NCBI GenBank assembly: GCA_965229565.1
Contig: OZ245888.1
Span: 868,001 to 932,000 of the forward strand
Origin: JANQNX01 sp040217095
Lineage (GTDB): Bacteria; Pseudomonadota; Gammaproteobacteria; Eutrophobiales; Eutrophobiaceae
Reading direction: 5' to 3'
Length of the DNA stretch: 64,000 nucleotides
Part shown: in pieces, positions 45,222 to 54,276 of the stretch
Layout: each line of letters opens with the position of its first letter
Numbering within the stretch: position 1 is the stretch's first letter
Notes under the pieces: generated by a model
Told to the model about the DNA's origin: nothing
The model's database searches: none
The model's input: the letters and a program-made list of their open reading frames with translations, nothing else
Made by a program: the position numbers and the translations under genes

Positions 45222-47045
45222 ATGCAAACACGTTACAGGCTGATGTTATTTTGCCTGCTCATATTGACCGCGGTTATTTATTATCCTTTTCTTGGTAGTC
45301 CGTTTGTATTTGATGACTTTTATAACCTGTTTGCCCTGGAGCAGGTAAGCCAACAGGGCTTGCTTGCCTTTGTTGCAGAAGGCTTTGCCGGGCCAACCGG
45401 CAGGCCTGTTTCACTGCTTAGTTTTGCCCTGCAGCATGAATCGTGGCCACGGCATCCATTTCATTTCAAACTGGTCAATTTATTGATCCATCTCCTCAAC
45501 GGCGTCCTGGTCTGGTTTATATCCAGACGCCTGTTCGCGATCCTGGAGAGTAGGCAAAGACAGCAAAACCTGTTTGCGCTATTGGCCACAGCCCTGTGGT
45601 TGCTGCATCCCATGCACCTGACAACTGTGCTTTATACAGTGCAACGTATGACCCAGTTATCATCCTTATTTACACTACTTGGCGTAGCCGGATACATTGT
45701 GCTACGTGCACGGCTTGAAAATGAGATAAAGCCTGCTCGTTATATAGTGACAGGAGTCTATGTTCTTGGCTGTGCATTACTTGCGACACTGTCTAAAGAA
45801 AACGGCATCCTGCTGTTGCTATTTATACCTGTACTGGAATTAACTTTATTAGCTAGCCAGCCCAGGCCCAGGTATCTTACAAGGTGGTTAGCGTTGGTAG
45901 TTGTATTTCCGCTTCTGGTAGTGCTGACATACCTTGTAGTGCAGTTGCCATCTGTATTGCAGGGTTATCATTATCGTGAATTTAATGCCTACGAGAGAGT
46001 GATAACGCAGGCTACTGTCCTGTTCTCCTATCTCAAGGATTTACTGTTGCCTGGCTATGGTGCGTTTACGCTTCACCACGATGATTATCCATTATCACGC
46101 GGGCTGTTTAATCCACCAGTAACAGCAATCGCTGTGTTCGGTATTATTGCCTTGTTTCTTGGTGCCTTGGTCAGGCGTAAACAAAATCCGGTCTTCGCAT
46201 TCTGTATTTTATGGTTCCTGGCAGGGCATGCGCTGGAATCCAGTCATCTCAACCTTGAGCTGTATTTTGAGCACAGGAATTATTTGCCTTCGTTTGCTGT
46301 CTGTTTCGGTCTTGCTTATGGAGCGCGTTTACTCTTTATAAGAGTCAACTCTTTAGTCATCAGCGGTGGCGTTGTTGCAATATATACATTATTCATGATC
46401 ACGGTGCTGGTCATGGAAGGCAGTCTCTGGAACAAGCCGTTAAAACAGGCGGTTGAATGGGTAAGGCTGCATCCTGAATCGATGCGTAGTTTGAATAACC
46501 TGGGTACCTTGTATATAGGGTATAGAGAATATGAAGGTGCATTGGATGTCTATGAACAAATGGCGGATAATGCACCGGGAAGCATATATGCCGATCTACA
46601 GATAGCAAGGATTCATGAATGCAAAATGAACCATGGTCACGACTGGATCCCGATTATGGACAAGGCAGGATCCGCGAGTCCAGCAGGGCAACATATTGTT
46701 GCATTGCTTGATTTAATCATCGTGGAGATTATAAAAAATGAATGCCTGGGTGATACATCCGTCAAGCTGGCAGAACTTATCAACAAACTGCTGGATAATA
46801 ACAAGTTTGGATACATGAATGCTTATTTGTACCAGTTCGGGGCAACGCTGGCAGTCAGGAACGATCAGCCAGCACAGGCATTGGCATATATAGATGAGGC
46901 ACTGGCGCGCAGGCCTGTGCAGGATAATTATATTTTCAAGATGAATTTGCTGAAAAGAATGGGAATGGAAAAGGAAGCCAGGGCATTAATACAGGAATAC
47001 GAACAACAATCGACATCCAGTCCAATGCAAACGTTATTTAAATAA
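45222..47045 (+). CDS. GT-C-like membrane protein with C-terminal TPR repeats
   Basis: It resembles TMTC-type or ArnT-type membrane glycosyltransferases fused to TPRs, but no function is known here. The 607-residue protein has about eleven hydrophobic helices in residues 1-405, with the acidic pair after helix 1 in FVFDDFYNLF, then a soluble tail (about 415-607) with TPR-like helices (SLNNLGTLYIGYREYEGALDVYEQM; QALAYIDEALARRP). LSKENG near residue 190 is also seen in TMTC-like proteins. Position directly after the pilins suggests pilin modification or assembly. Confidence 0.65.
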   Translation: MQTRYRLMLFCLLILTAVIYYPFLGSPFVFDDFYNLFALEQVSQQGLLAFVAEGFAGPTGRPVSLLSFALQHESWPRHPFHFKLVNLLIHLLNGVLVWFISRRLFAILESRQRQQNLFALLATALWLLHPMHLTTVLYTVQRMTQLSSLFTLLGVAGYIVLRARLENEIKPARYIVTGVYVLGCALLATLSKENGILLLLFIPVLELTLLASQPRPRYLTRWLALVVVFPLLVVLTYLVVQLPSVLQGYHYREFNAYERVITQATVLFSYLKDLLLPGYGAFTLHHDDYPLSRGLFNPPVTAIAVFGIIALFLGALVRRKQNPVFAFCILWFLAGHALESSHLNLELYFEHRNYLPSFAVCFGLAYGARLLFIRVNSLVISGGVVAIYTLFMITVLVMEGSLWNKPLKQAVEWVRLHPESMRSLNNLGTLYIGYREYEGALDVYEQMADNAPGSIYADLQIARIHECKMNHGHDWIPIMDKAGSASPAGQHIVALLDLIIVEIIKNECLGDTSVKLAELINKLLDNNKFGYMNAYLYQFGATLAVRNDQPAQALAYIDEALARRPVQDNYIFKMNLLKRMGMEKEARALIQEYEQQSTSSPMQTLFK

Positions 47046-47066
47046 CCTGATGGTCATTACGTGGAC

Positions 47067-47939
47067 ATGAACGTCAGTATTATATTACCTGCACGCAACG
47101 AGGCTCGATCCCTTGCAAAACTATTGCCGCAGTTAAAGGAAACCTGTCCGCAGGCAGAGATCCTGGTAGTGAACGACGGATCGACAGATGATACTGTCGA
47201 AGTCTGTAAAAATGCTGGAGTCAGCGTCTTCACACATTCAAGTTCCCTGGGTAATGGTGCGGCCATAAAGGCCGGGGCACGACATGCAACGGGAGATGTG
47301 TTCGTTTTCATGGATGCAGATGGACAGCACCTGCCGGAGTATATACCGGTTCTGCTGGACAAGCTGGAAGAGGGTTATGACATGGTCATAGGCGCACGTA
47401 AGCGTGAATCGCATGCGGGAACACCAAGGTACATGGCTAATCTTTTCTATAACAAACTGGCGAGCTATATGTCGGGACATGCAGTGCAGGATTTGACCTC
47501 CGGCTTCAGGGCCGTGAAGGCAAATGTGTTCCGAAAATTTCTGCACCTGTTACCCAATGGCTTTTCCTATCCAACCACGATTACCATGGCCTTGTTCAGG
47601 TCCGGCTACCAACTTGAATACATACCCATTAATTGCGATGAAAGGGAAGGCAGTAGTCACATCAGGCTATTCAAGGATGGTGTTAAATTCCTGCTGATTA
47701 TCTTCCGGGTGACCTCGCTCTACTCACCGTTGAAAATCTTTGCTCCCGTAAGCGGCATATTGTTCCTGCTTGGCCTGTCTTATTATGCCTATACGTTTAC
47801 GTTTTATTCCCGCTTTACCAATATGAGCATGTTATTACTGGTAAGCGCGATCATCATATTCCTGATAGGGCTCATATCGGAACAAATCACATTTCTGATG
47901 TACAGCCAGAGCCAAAAAGACGACCACGACAGCAAGTAA
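47067..47939 (+). CDS. Family 2 glycosyltransferase, DPM/GtrB-like
   Basis: This enzyme probably makes a polyprenyl-phosphate sugar from an NDP-sugar. The N-terminal GT-A domain has SIILPARNEARSL, VVNDGSTDDTV and the metal/donor motif DADGQHLPEYI near residue 87. Two hydrophobic helices at the C-terminus (about 220-275) match DPM1/GtrB-like enzymes. Such a product is just what GT-C enzymes use as donor. Start is ATG 47067; a GTG at 47061 would add two residues. No clear ribosome site is seen. Confidence 0.82.
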   Translation: MNVSIILPARNEARSLAKLLPQLKETCPQAEILVVNDGSTDDTVEVCKNAGVSVFTHSSSLGNGAAIKAGARHATGDVFVFMDADGQHLPEYIPVLLDKLEEGYDMVIGARKRESHAGTPRYMANLFYNKLASYMSGHAVQDLTSGFRAVKANVFRKFLHLLPNGFSYPTTITMALFRSGYQLEYIPINCDEREGSSHIRLFKDGVKFLLIIFRVTSLYSPLKIFAPVSGILFLLGLSYYAYTFTFYSRFTNMSMLLLVSAIIIFLIGLISEQITFLMYSQSQKDDHDSK

Positions 47940-48119
47940 ACTCCTCCATCCGCCTGGCAAAATTCATCGGCAGGAATCTAAATTAGATTAAAAAGGCTTG
48001 TTCGTGCTTCGGGCCGTGGTGATTCTTGCTGCTGCGTCCCTGTTCATCTGCTATAAGTAGCTGAAATAGCAAGTATTCCAGGTGAACTGAGAGATCTGTC
48101 ACATTTCGCTTTAAAGACG

Positions 48120-48147
48120 TTGTAATCACGCAAAAGTGCATTATAGT
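48120..48147 (+). promoter_or_regulatory. Probable sigma-70 promoter of polysaccharide locus
   Basis: TTGTAA (48120-48125), a 16-base spacer and TATAGT (48142-48147) put a start near 48154. The rest of the 239-base gap 47940-48178 shows no gene, RNA or strong hairpin that I can support. Confidence 0.5.
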
Positions 48148-48178
48148 TCTATAAAACTGAACTTAAATCAGCCTACTC

Positions 48179-48736
48179 GTGAATACCTTATTTAATGCCT
48201 TGATCACGTCCAAGATGCGTATCCGCATCCTGATGCGCCTTTTCCTGAATCCACAACAGCAAGCCTATTTGCGGGGCCTGGCTGATGAATTTGATGCGTC
48301 GACAAGCCAGGTACGGGAAGAACTACAGCACCTTAGCGAGGCCGGACTGTTACTGAGCAACAAGCACGGACGGCAGACGAATTACAAGGCGAACGTGGAA
48401 CACCCATTGTTTCCGGAATTACAGTCCATGGTGAGGAAGTCGCTGGGAATGGACCAGATCATAGAGAGCATTGTTGAGCGCCTGGGAAACCTGAAATATG
48501 CCTACCTGATTGATGATTATGCACAGGGTAAGGATACCGGGTTGATTGATCTGTTACTGGTCGGTGAAATTGACCGAGACAACCTGAAAGACCTGGTAAC
48601 AAAAACCGAAAAATATATCGGCCGTAAAATCCGGACCCTGGTACTGGAAGAACAGGAGTTCAGGGAATTAACGCCACTAATCAAAGACAAGCCACGCGTA
48701 TTGCTGTGGCAATCAGAAGCAATAGAGAAAAAGTAA
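48179..48736 (+). CDS. Winged-helix regulator with degenerate nucleotidyltransferase-like domain
   Basis: It is a likely DNA-binding regulator of the downstream locus. In the 185-residue protein, residues 1-70 form an ArsR-like winged helix (RIRILMRLFLNPQQQAYLRGL, with recognition region STSQVREELQHLSEAGLL). Residues about 95-180 resemble an MNT nucleotidyltransferase fold (YLIDDYAQGKDTGLIDLLLVGEID), but the GS and first Asp of the GS...DxD active site are replaced (DD, and LID), so it is probably not catalytic. Genes of this kind often open polysaccharide clusters. Start is GTG 48179, without a clear ribosome site. Confidence 0.72.
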   Translation: MNTLFNALITSKMRIRILMRLFLNPQQQAYLRGLADEFDASTSQVREELQHLSEAGLLLSNKHGRQTNYKANVEHPLFPELQSMVRKSLGMDQIIESIVERLGNLKYAYLIDDYAQGKDTGLIDLLLVGEIDRDNLKDLVTKTEKYIGRKIRTLVLEEQEFRELTPLIKDKPRVLLWQSEAIEKK

Positions 48737-48785
48737 TAGCCAGGTTTATGGTTCACGATATGCGAGACCCGGCAGGGTATTGCAG

Positions 48786-48797
48786 GGCGGTAGCGTG
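48786..48797 (+). promoter_or_regulatory. ops element, RfaH recruitment site
   Basis: GGCGGTAGCGTG is a perfect copy of the E. coli ops sequence on the coding strand, 74 bases before the ABC permease gene. In E. coli it pauses RNA polymerase and loads RfaH, giving anti-termination and ribosome recruitment in long LPS and capsule operons. The longer JUMPstart context is not clearly conserved. No rfaH gene is in the window. Confidence 0.85.
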
Positions 48798-48816
48798 CTG
48801 TAAACAGGAGAACCCA

Positions 48817-48870
48817 ATGATAAAGCATACATATATTGTAATGAGCATGGTTACATTTCATGTGGGATAA
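48817..48870 (+). CDS. Possible 17-codon leader peptide ORF
   Basis: ATG 48817 is preceded by AGGAG at 48806-48810 with ideal 6-base spacing, and 17 codons (MIKHTYIVMSMVTFHVG) run to TAA at 48868-48870. The stop lies 11 bases inside the permease gene, whose own ATG at 48860 has no visible ribosome site. Translational coupling from this ORF to the permease, just after an ops site, is a plausible reading. It could also be a chance frame. Confidence 0.45.
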   Translation: MIKHTYIVMSMVTFHVG

Positions 48871-49693
48871 GATAATTACATCAAAAAAACAGTTCTATGA
48901 TCTTAGTCTCGGGGAGCTGGTGGAATATAGAGACCTGCTTTATATGTTGGTCAAGCGGGACATTATTACTGTATACAAGCAAACGATATTTGGCCCGATC
49001 TGGTTTGTTATCCAACCCTTGTTGACCATGCTGGTCTATATCGTCGTATTTACCAACATTGCTGATATACCAACAGACGAAATACCTCCTGCTCTTTTCT
49101 ACCTGTCCGGGATCATAATGTGGAATTTCTTTTCAGATTGCTTTAACCAGACTTCTGACACCTTTTACGAAAATGCCTCCCTGTACGGAAAAGTTTATTT
49201 CCCGCGCGTTATAATCCCGGTTTCAAAGATTGTTTCGGTATTGATCAAGTTTGCAGTGCAATTCCTGCTGTTTTTATTTATTTATGGATATTTGTTGATA
49301 TCCAGTGACCTGATCAAGCCAAATATTTTCATCATGTTGCTTCCTGTATTACTGGTTATTATGGCAATGCTGTCACTTGGGATGGGACTGTTTTTTACAT
49401 CAGTGACAGCAAAGTACAGGGATTTAAAATTTGTAATCACTTATGCCGTGCAGCTATTAATGTTTGCCACACCGGTGATCTATCCTGTCAGCCTGTTATC
49501 GGAAAAATACCAAACCATCATGTTCTTTAATCCGCTGTCTCATGTAATGGAGAGTTTCAAGTACGGTTTCCTGGGAAAAGGTGAACTTTCCCTGGAAGGA
49601 TTGGTTTATGCCGCTTTGTTCGCGCTTGTCACTTTGATTGTTGGAGTAATCGCGTTTAACAGAACAGAAAAAAACTTCATGGATACAATATAA
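48860..49693 (+). CDS. wzm: ABC-2 type polysaccharide exporter permease (Wzm-like)
   Basis: This is the membrane subunit of an exporter for a lipid-linked polysaccharide. The 277-residue protein has the N-terminal amphipathic region (LGELVEYRDLLYMLVKRDI), six hydrophobic helices, and VYKQTIFGPIWFVIQPLLTM, typical of the Wzm/TagG/KpsM-like family. It is followed 13 bases later by the matching ATPase. The symbol is by family; orthology to a named O-antigen system is not established. Confidence 0.9.
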   Translation: MWDKIITSKKQFYDLSLGELVEYRDLLYMLVKRDIITVYKQTIFGPIWFVIQPLLTMLVYIVVFTNIADIPTDEIPPALFYLSGIIMWNFFSDCFNQTSDTFYENASLYGKVYFPRVIIPVSKIVSVLIKFAVQFLLFLFIYGYLLISSDLIKPNIFIMLLPVLLVIMAMLSLGMGLFFTSVTAKYRDLKFVITYAVQLLMFATPVIYPVSLLSEKYQTIMFFNPLSHVMESFKYGFLGKGELSLEGLVYAALFALVTLIVGVIAFNRTEKNFMDTI

Positions 49694-49706
49694 CTATCAT
49701 TGCCTT

Positions 49707-50966
49707 ATGAGTGAGACGGTAATAAAAATTGAAGGCCTTGGCAAAAAATACCTGCTTGGTGAAATCGGCACGGGAAGATTAAGTAATGATCTACAGCGGG
49801 CATTTCATAAGTGGCGCTACAAGGAAGATCCATACAGCGTTATAGATGAACGGCATACAGGGAAAAATAGCAATGAAATATGGGCGGTAAGGGATATAAA
49901 CCTGGAAATCTGCAAGGGAGATATCCTGGGAATTATCGGCAGGAACGGAGCAGGTAAATCCACTTTATTAAAACTGATATCCAGGATAACCGCCCCTACC
50001 TGTGGCAGCATTTGTATCAACGGCAAAATAGCCACATTGCTTGAAGTAGGAACAGGTATGCATCCGGAAATGACGGCCAGGGAAAATATATTTCTTAATG
50101 GTACGTTACTCGGGATGAGTAGAAGCGATGTGGAATTACGCATCGTTCAAATACTTGAGTTTGCAGGGGTACAGCAATATATCGATACGCCGGTAAAAAG
50201 ATTCTCCAGTGGTATGAAAACCAGGCTGGGTTTTTCAGTAGCAGCGCACCTGGAGCCGGACATATTGATTGTTGACGAGGTACTGGCTGTAGGTGATGTC
50301 AGTTTTCAGCGGAAATGCCTGGGTAAAATGCAGGATATAGTACAGGCCGGTAGAACGGTGATCTTTGTCAGCCACAATATGAGTTCAATACGAAATTTAT
50401 GCCAATCGGTAGTGCTGATTGATGAAGGAAAAATATTATTTAATGGTGATGTAGGCGAGGGTATTAACAGGTATATGTCATTGAACATCAATGAAGACGA
50501 AACAGGAACAAATTTCGAATATTCGGAACATGAGAGAAATAACGTAATCAAGAAGATAAATGTAGTTTCAGCCAGGCATGGATTGATAGAGTTCGAAGTA
50601 GATGCAATTGATATCAAGGTGAATCTGAATCTTGATAATACGAAAAATGATTTATTTCTGGTGATTATTCTGGAGGATAGTTGCGGAAACAATATATTAA
50701 CCAGCTCCAGTAATGAGCTTGAGGTCGACCCGCTTGAAAATTGTAATGGAACTGTAGATTTATCTATAAAGATACCAGGGAAAATACTCAAACCTGAAAA
50801 ATATTACCTGACATTTTCATTGCGTACTAAAGACGGTGACATCAAGCATAAAATTGAAAAAGCCGTAACGTTTGAAGTAATAGATAGCAGCACTTATCGA
50901 GGCATGAAGAACCTGTATAGAAAACCTGCACTGGTGGCGCCGGTAGTACAGTTTCAGCTGGTATAG
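49707..50966 (+). CDS. wzt: Polysaccharide exporter ATPase with C-terminal carbohydrate-binding domain (Wzt-like)
   Basis: This is the ATPase partner of Wzm. The 419-residue protein has Walker A GRNGAGKSTLLK near residue 77, a signature-type segment RFSSGMKTRLGFS, Walker B DILIVDEVLAVGD and a switch His in FVSHNMSSI. Residues about 270-419 form an extra beta-rich domain (IEFEVDAIDIKVNL through KYYLTFSLRTKDGD), as in Wzt proteins that recognise the capped non-reducing end of the glycan before export. This tail is AT-rich relative to the ATPase part. Confidence 0.92.
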   Translation: MSETVIKIEGLGKKYLLGEIGTGRLSNDLQRAFHKWRYKEDPYSVIDERHTGKNSNEIWAVRDINLEICKGDILGIIGRNGAGKSTLLKLISRITAPTCGSICINGKIATLLEVGTGMHPEMTARENIFLNGTLLGMSRSDVELRIVQILEFAGVQQYIDTPVKRFSSGMKTRLGFSVAAHLEPDILIVDEVLAVGDVSFQRKCLGKMQDIVQAGRTVIFVSHNMSSIRNLCQSVVLIDEGKILFNGDVGEGINRYMSLNINEDETGTNFEYSEHERNNVIKKINVVSARHGLIEFEVDAIDIKVNLNLDNTKNDLFLVIILEDSCGNNILTSSSNELEVDPLENCNGTVDLSIKIPGKILKPEKYYLTFSLRTKDGDIKHKIEKAVTFEVIDSSTYRGMKNLYRKPALVAPVVQFQLV

Positions 50967-50996
50967 CCCTGAATTCTATTGATACAAGATTTGAGC

Positions 50997-51021
50997 AAGC
51001 TGCAAACCCCAATCGCAGCTT
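50997..51021 (+). repeat. Inverted repeat after wzt
   Basis: AAGCTGC (50997-51003) and GCAGCTT (51015-51021) are perfect 7-base arms with an 11-base loop in the 98-base gap after the exporter ATPase gene. There is no T-run, so it is not a standard terminator. It might stabilise or pause the long transcript. Confidence 0.35.
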
Positions 51022-51064
51022 CGAAAACCTGACCGCAATATTCGATATTTGATTCCAGTAATAA

Positions 51065-52594
51065 ATGCAGCAGAAAGAAATTGTCGAACTATTTGTCAGG
51101 CTTGAAAAGGAAATCGACGTCAATGCCATTCGCTGTGGCAACATCCATGTATGGCCCTTGATAAGATTAGAATTATGGTGGGCGTTGGCTGCCGATGACA
51201 TAAATAGTATTGAAAGCTTCCAGAAAGCCAATATTTCTGATCAAAGTCTGCAAAAGCCTGTGAAACCAGAACCATTAACTGCTTCTGACATCGCGGGAAA
51301 AATTACAAGGAAAATACGCAGAACGTGGCTATCACACAGGCAAAGCCGCGTTATCAATAATCTTGCCAGGAAACAGGCCAAGCTGTTATTCATCTATTAT
51401 GACGATGAACGTCACGCAGATAATGTGGCGAAGTATTTGAATAAGCATCTCGACCCTATAGCTGCCATTGCCCGGAATAAAGGTTATAAAACGTCCGGTT
51501 TATTCCTGTATAGAGGTGAAAGTCCATCCCTTATGAAGGAATGTGCCCTGAGCCTTGAACCACAGTTGCTTGCCGTAAAAAACATGACTACTACAGCATC
51601 GGATCTGGAGTTGCAGGGTTCGAAAATTCTCGACGAGATAAATAACAGGCTGCCAGCCGGGGCCGGGATTACAGAAGAAAAAATCAAAAAACTGGTGGGA
51701 AGTTACTTTCTGTATTTTAATTGGATTTGTACAGTAATCGATAAGCTAAAGCCACAGACTGTTTTCTATACCTGTTATTACCGAATCGAGACCATGGCAT
51801 TGAATGCCGCTTGCCGATTACGTGGTATAAAAACAGTCGATGTGCAACATGGCAAACAGGGTCGTAATCATGGTCTTTACAGTCATTGGACACGGATCCC
51901 TGAACAAGGCTATGAAATATTGCCCGAATATTTCTGGTGCTGGGGCAATGATGCAAAAACCAACATGCTCCGTCACAGGGATGCTGTATGTAAACGGCAC
52001 CAGCCACTTGTAGGTGGATATGCATGGTTATCACAGATCCTGTCTGATAAACATGATAAGAATATTAGTAAACCATACCTGGCCAGTTTCAATGATTATG
52101 ATAAGAATATTCTGTTGTGTCTCCAGCCCCTGCAAGAACCTGTTCCGACAATACTGGTGGAGGCGATGCTTGCATCACCAACTGATTGGAGATGGCTTGT
52201 CAGATTACATCCAAGACAAATTAATTCACTTGAAACTATAAGAGAAACGCTACACGACCATGGTGTAAATAACTTCGAAATAGATGAAGTAAATCAGCAG
52301 CCATTATATGCAACCCTGGAAAGGGCTGATTTTCATATTACCAACTGGTCAACAACACTGATCGAGGCCCTTATCTTTGACATACCTTCAATTATTGTTT
52401 CCAGCCAAGGTAGAGACATATACAACGAGGAAATCGAACAGGGTGTTTTTGCATATGCAGAGAACTCGTCTGTTATTGTCAAGCTGATAAAAGACAGATG
52501 GAAAAGCGTCGTCAAGGGAGCAAGTACTAATTATTTTGAAACCGATATAAAAAGAACAGAAAATGTACTCCTTGATCTTCTATCCACTGTATAA
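51065..52594 (+). CDS. Polysaccharide-locus protein, GT-B-like, family unclear
   Basis: I do not recognise an exact family. The 509-residue protein is soluble, with an N-terminal segment IHVWPLIRLELWW and a basic helix near residues 75-105. From about residue 230 it resembles capsule/CDP-glycerol-type transferases: CRLRGIKTVDVQHGKQGRN, WGNDAKTNML, LVRLHPRQ, and NWSTTLIEALIFDIPSIIV near residue 430. HG and ST-EAL features fit a GT-B nucleotide-sugar site. It is probably a glycosyl- or glycerophospho-type transferase of the exported glycan. Confidence 0.6.
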   Translation: MQQKEIVELFVRLEKEIDVNAIRCGNIHVWPLIRLELWWALAADDINSIESFQKANISDQSLQKPVKPEPLTASDIAGKITRKIRRTWLSHRQSRVINNLARKQAKLLFIYYDDERHADNVAKYLNKHLDPIAAIARNKGYKTSGLFLYRGESPSLMKECALSLEPQLLAVKNMTTTASDLELQGSKILDEINNRLPAGAGITEEKIKKLVGSYFLYFNWICTVIDKLKPQTVFYTCYYRIETMALNAACRLRGIKTVDVQHGKQGRNHGLYSHWTRIPEQGYEILPEYFWCWGNDAKTNMLRHRDAVCKRHQPLVGGYAWLSQILSDKHDKNISKPYLASFNDYDKNILLCLQPLQEPVPTILVEAMLASPTDWRWLVRLHPRQINSLETIRETLHDHGVNNFEIDEVNQQPLYATLERADFHITNWSTTLIEALIFDIPSIIVSSQGRDIYNEEIEQGVFAYAENSSVIVKLIKDRWKSVVKGASTNYFETDIKRTENVLLDLLSTV

Positions 52595-52698
52595 ACCGGT
52601 TTGATTTCACAATGCTGATATCAGCATACGTAAAGGCTGAAACATATCTGCGAATATAGCGAGAAAAAAATAATAACTGAACCGACACAGCACTAATA

Positions 52699-53412
52699 AT
52701 GAATCTAAAACGAATACTCGTTAATCTCCTTGCCATGATGAAACCCGGACAGGTTTGTACAGCTGGTTATATTGATGCCGTAAAGACTGTAAGCGCAGCA
52801 AAAAAAGCAGGCATGAGTGTTGGCGAATACGTAGAAATGATATGGGACCAGCAGGGACAGACCAGGCAGGTGATAAGCAATCTGCTATCCACTGTTGCAG
52901 CAGATAAATTAATTAGCATAGTCGAGATCGGTCCGGGTACCGGGCGTTATCTTGAACTATTACTGGAACAGGTAAAGCCGCAGCACTACGAGATCTACGA
53001 AACGGCAGAGGACTGGGTGGATTATTTGTCGCAACAGTATCAGGATATCTTGACCATCAGGCAGGCCGATGGTGTCAGTCTCGGACAAACAGCTGACAAA
53101 TCCTGTCAGCTCGTTCACGCCCATGGCGTATTTGTTTATCTGAAATATATACAGGCTTTTCGATATTTTTCGGAAATGTGCCGGGTCTGTGCTGAGCAGG
53201 GATACATTTTTTTTGATTATTACAGCGAGATTGAAATGAACCCGCAAACTCTCGAAAAATGGATGAAGTCCGGAGATGACTATGCTGTTGTTCTGGACAG
53301 AAATACAGTAAATAACTTTTTCGACAAGAATGGTTTCGACTTGCTTGCCGAATTTCAGAATAAACACGGACACGGGTTTTCCCGCTATGCACTGTTCGGG
53401 AAAAGAAATTGA
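52699..53412 (+). CDS. Class I SAM-dependent methyltransferase, putative sugar methyltransferase
   Basis: The 237-residue protein has motif I VEIGPGTGRYLELLL near residue 75, then an acidic YETAEDWV at the end of strand 2 that would hold the ribose, and VHAHGVFVYLKYIQAF at the motif IV region, which resembles sugar-cluster methyltransferases. Substrate is unknown; methylation of a sugar in the exported glycan is an inference from context. It is the first of three methyltransferase genes in the locus. Confidence 0.72.
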   Translation: MNLKRILVNLLAMMKPGQVCTAGYIDAVKTVSAAKKAGMSVGEYVEMIWDQQGQTRQVISNLLSTVAADKLISIVEIGPGTGRYLELLLEQVKPQHYEIYETAEDWVDYLSQQYQDILTIRQADGVSLGQTADKSCQLVHAHGVFVYLKYIQAFRYFSEMCRVCAEQGYIFFDYYSEIEMNPQTLEKWMKSGDDYAVVLDRNTVNNFFDKNGFDLLAEFQNKHGHGFSRYALFGKRN

Positions 53413-53413
53413 A

Positions 53414-54241
53414 TTGAATGACGTCCTGGTTACTGTAATCATCCCCGCATATAACAGGGAGAAAACAGTAACACGGTGCTTGAAAAGCGCGATGGCCCAG
53501 ACTCATGAGAACCTTGAGATTCTTGTTATTGATGATGGTTCCAGTGATTCTACGGTAAACCTGGTCCAGGATCTGGTCAGGTCAGATGAGAGAGTGAAGT
53601 TAATTGCTCTGGAGCACAACAAGGGTGCCCAGCATGCACGAAACAAGGGTATTCAAAATGCCAGGGGCGCATGGATTGCATTTCTTGATTCGGATGATTA
53701 CTTCCTTTGCGACAGCGTTGAAAAACGACTTGCCTGCGCCATGGAAGAAAACGTTGTTGTCGTGCATTCAGAATGCCTGGTAATCAGGAACAATGATGAG
53801 CTTAAGCGCTTCAATATCAAGCCATTGAGCGGCTATGTCTACAGCCAACTACTGGAAGGGCCGTCACCCATGTTCCAGGGCTTACTCGTCGAGAAACAGG
53901 CATTGCAAAAAATAGGAATGCTTGATGAATCAATCCTGTCATACCAGGAATGGGACACCAGTATTCGGCTGGCAAGGGAATTTCCGTTTGGTTTCGTCGC
54001 GGAGCCGACATTTGTTTATGATTGTACAGGCAACGACACGATCTCCAATAACATGCAACGTGATGCACAGGGATATCGCCAGGTCTTCAACAAATTCCGA
54101 ACCGAGATTGTGAACAATAACGGCCATCACTCTCTTGCGGCACACTATGCATTTATTAGTTCGCGCTATAAGCGAGCAAATGCACCAGCCCAGGCTTTAA
54201 AATACAAGGTGTTATCCAGGTATCACTCAATATATGCCTGA
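53414..54241 (+). CDS. Family 2 glycosyltransferase
   Basis: The N-terminal GT-A domain has VTVIIPAYNREKTVTRCL, LVIDDGSSDSTVNLV, and FLDSDDYFL for the metal-binding DxD region near residue 92, then a helical C-terminal half. I place the start at TTG 53414, two bases after the methyltransferase stop (275 residues, NDVLVTVIIP). Longer frames from ATG 53387 or 53330 lie inside the upstream gene. Acceptor and donor are unknown. Confidence 0.85.
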   Translation: MNDVLVTVIIPAYNREKTVTRCLKSAMAQTHENLEILVIDDGSSDSTVNLVQDLVRSDERVKLIALEHNKGAQHARNKGIQNARGAWIAFLDSDDYFLCDSVEKRLACAMEENVVVVHSECLVIRNNDELKRFNIKPLSGYVYSQLLEGPSPMFQGLLVEKQALQKIGMLDESILSYQEWDTSIRLAREFPFGFVAEPTFVYDCTGNDTISNNMQRDAQGYRQVFNKFRTEIVNNNGHHSLAAHYAFISSRYKRANAPAQALKYKVLSRYHSIYA

Positions 54242-54276
54242 ATGAAGTTAATAATGACGCTTCAAGGATTTAATTC

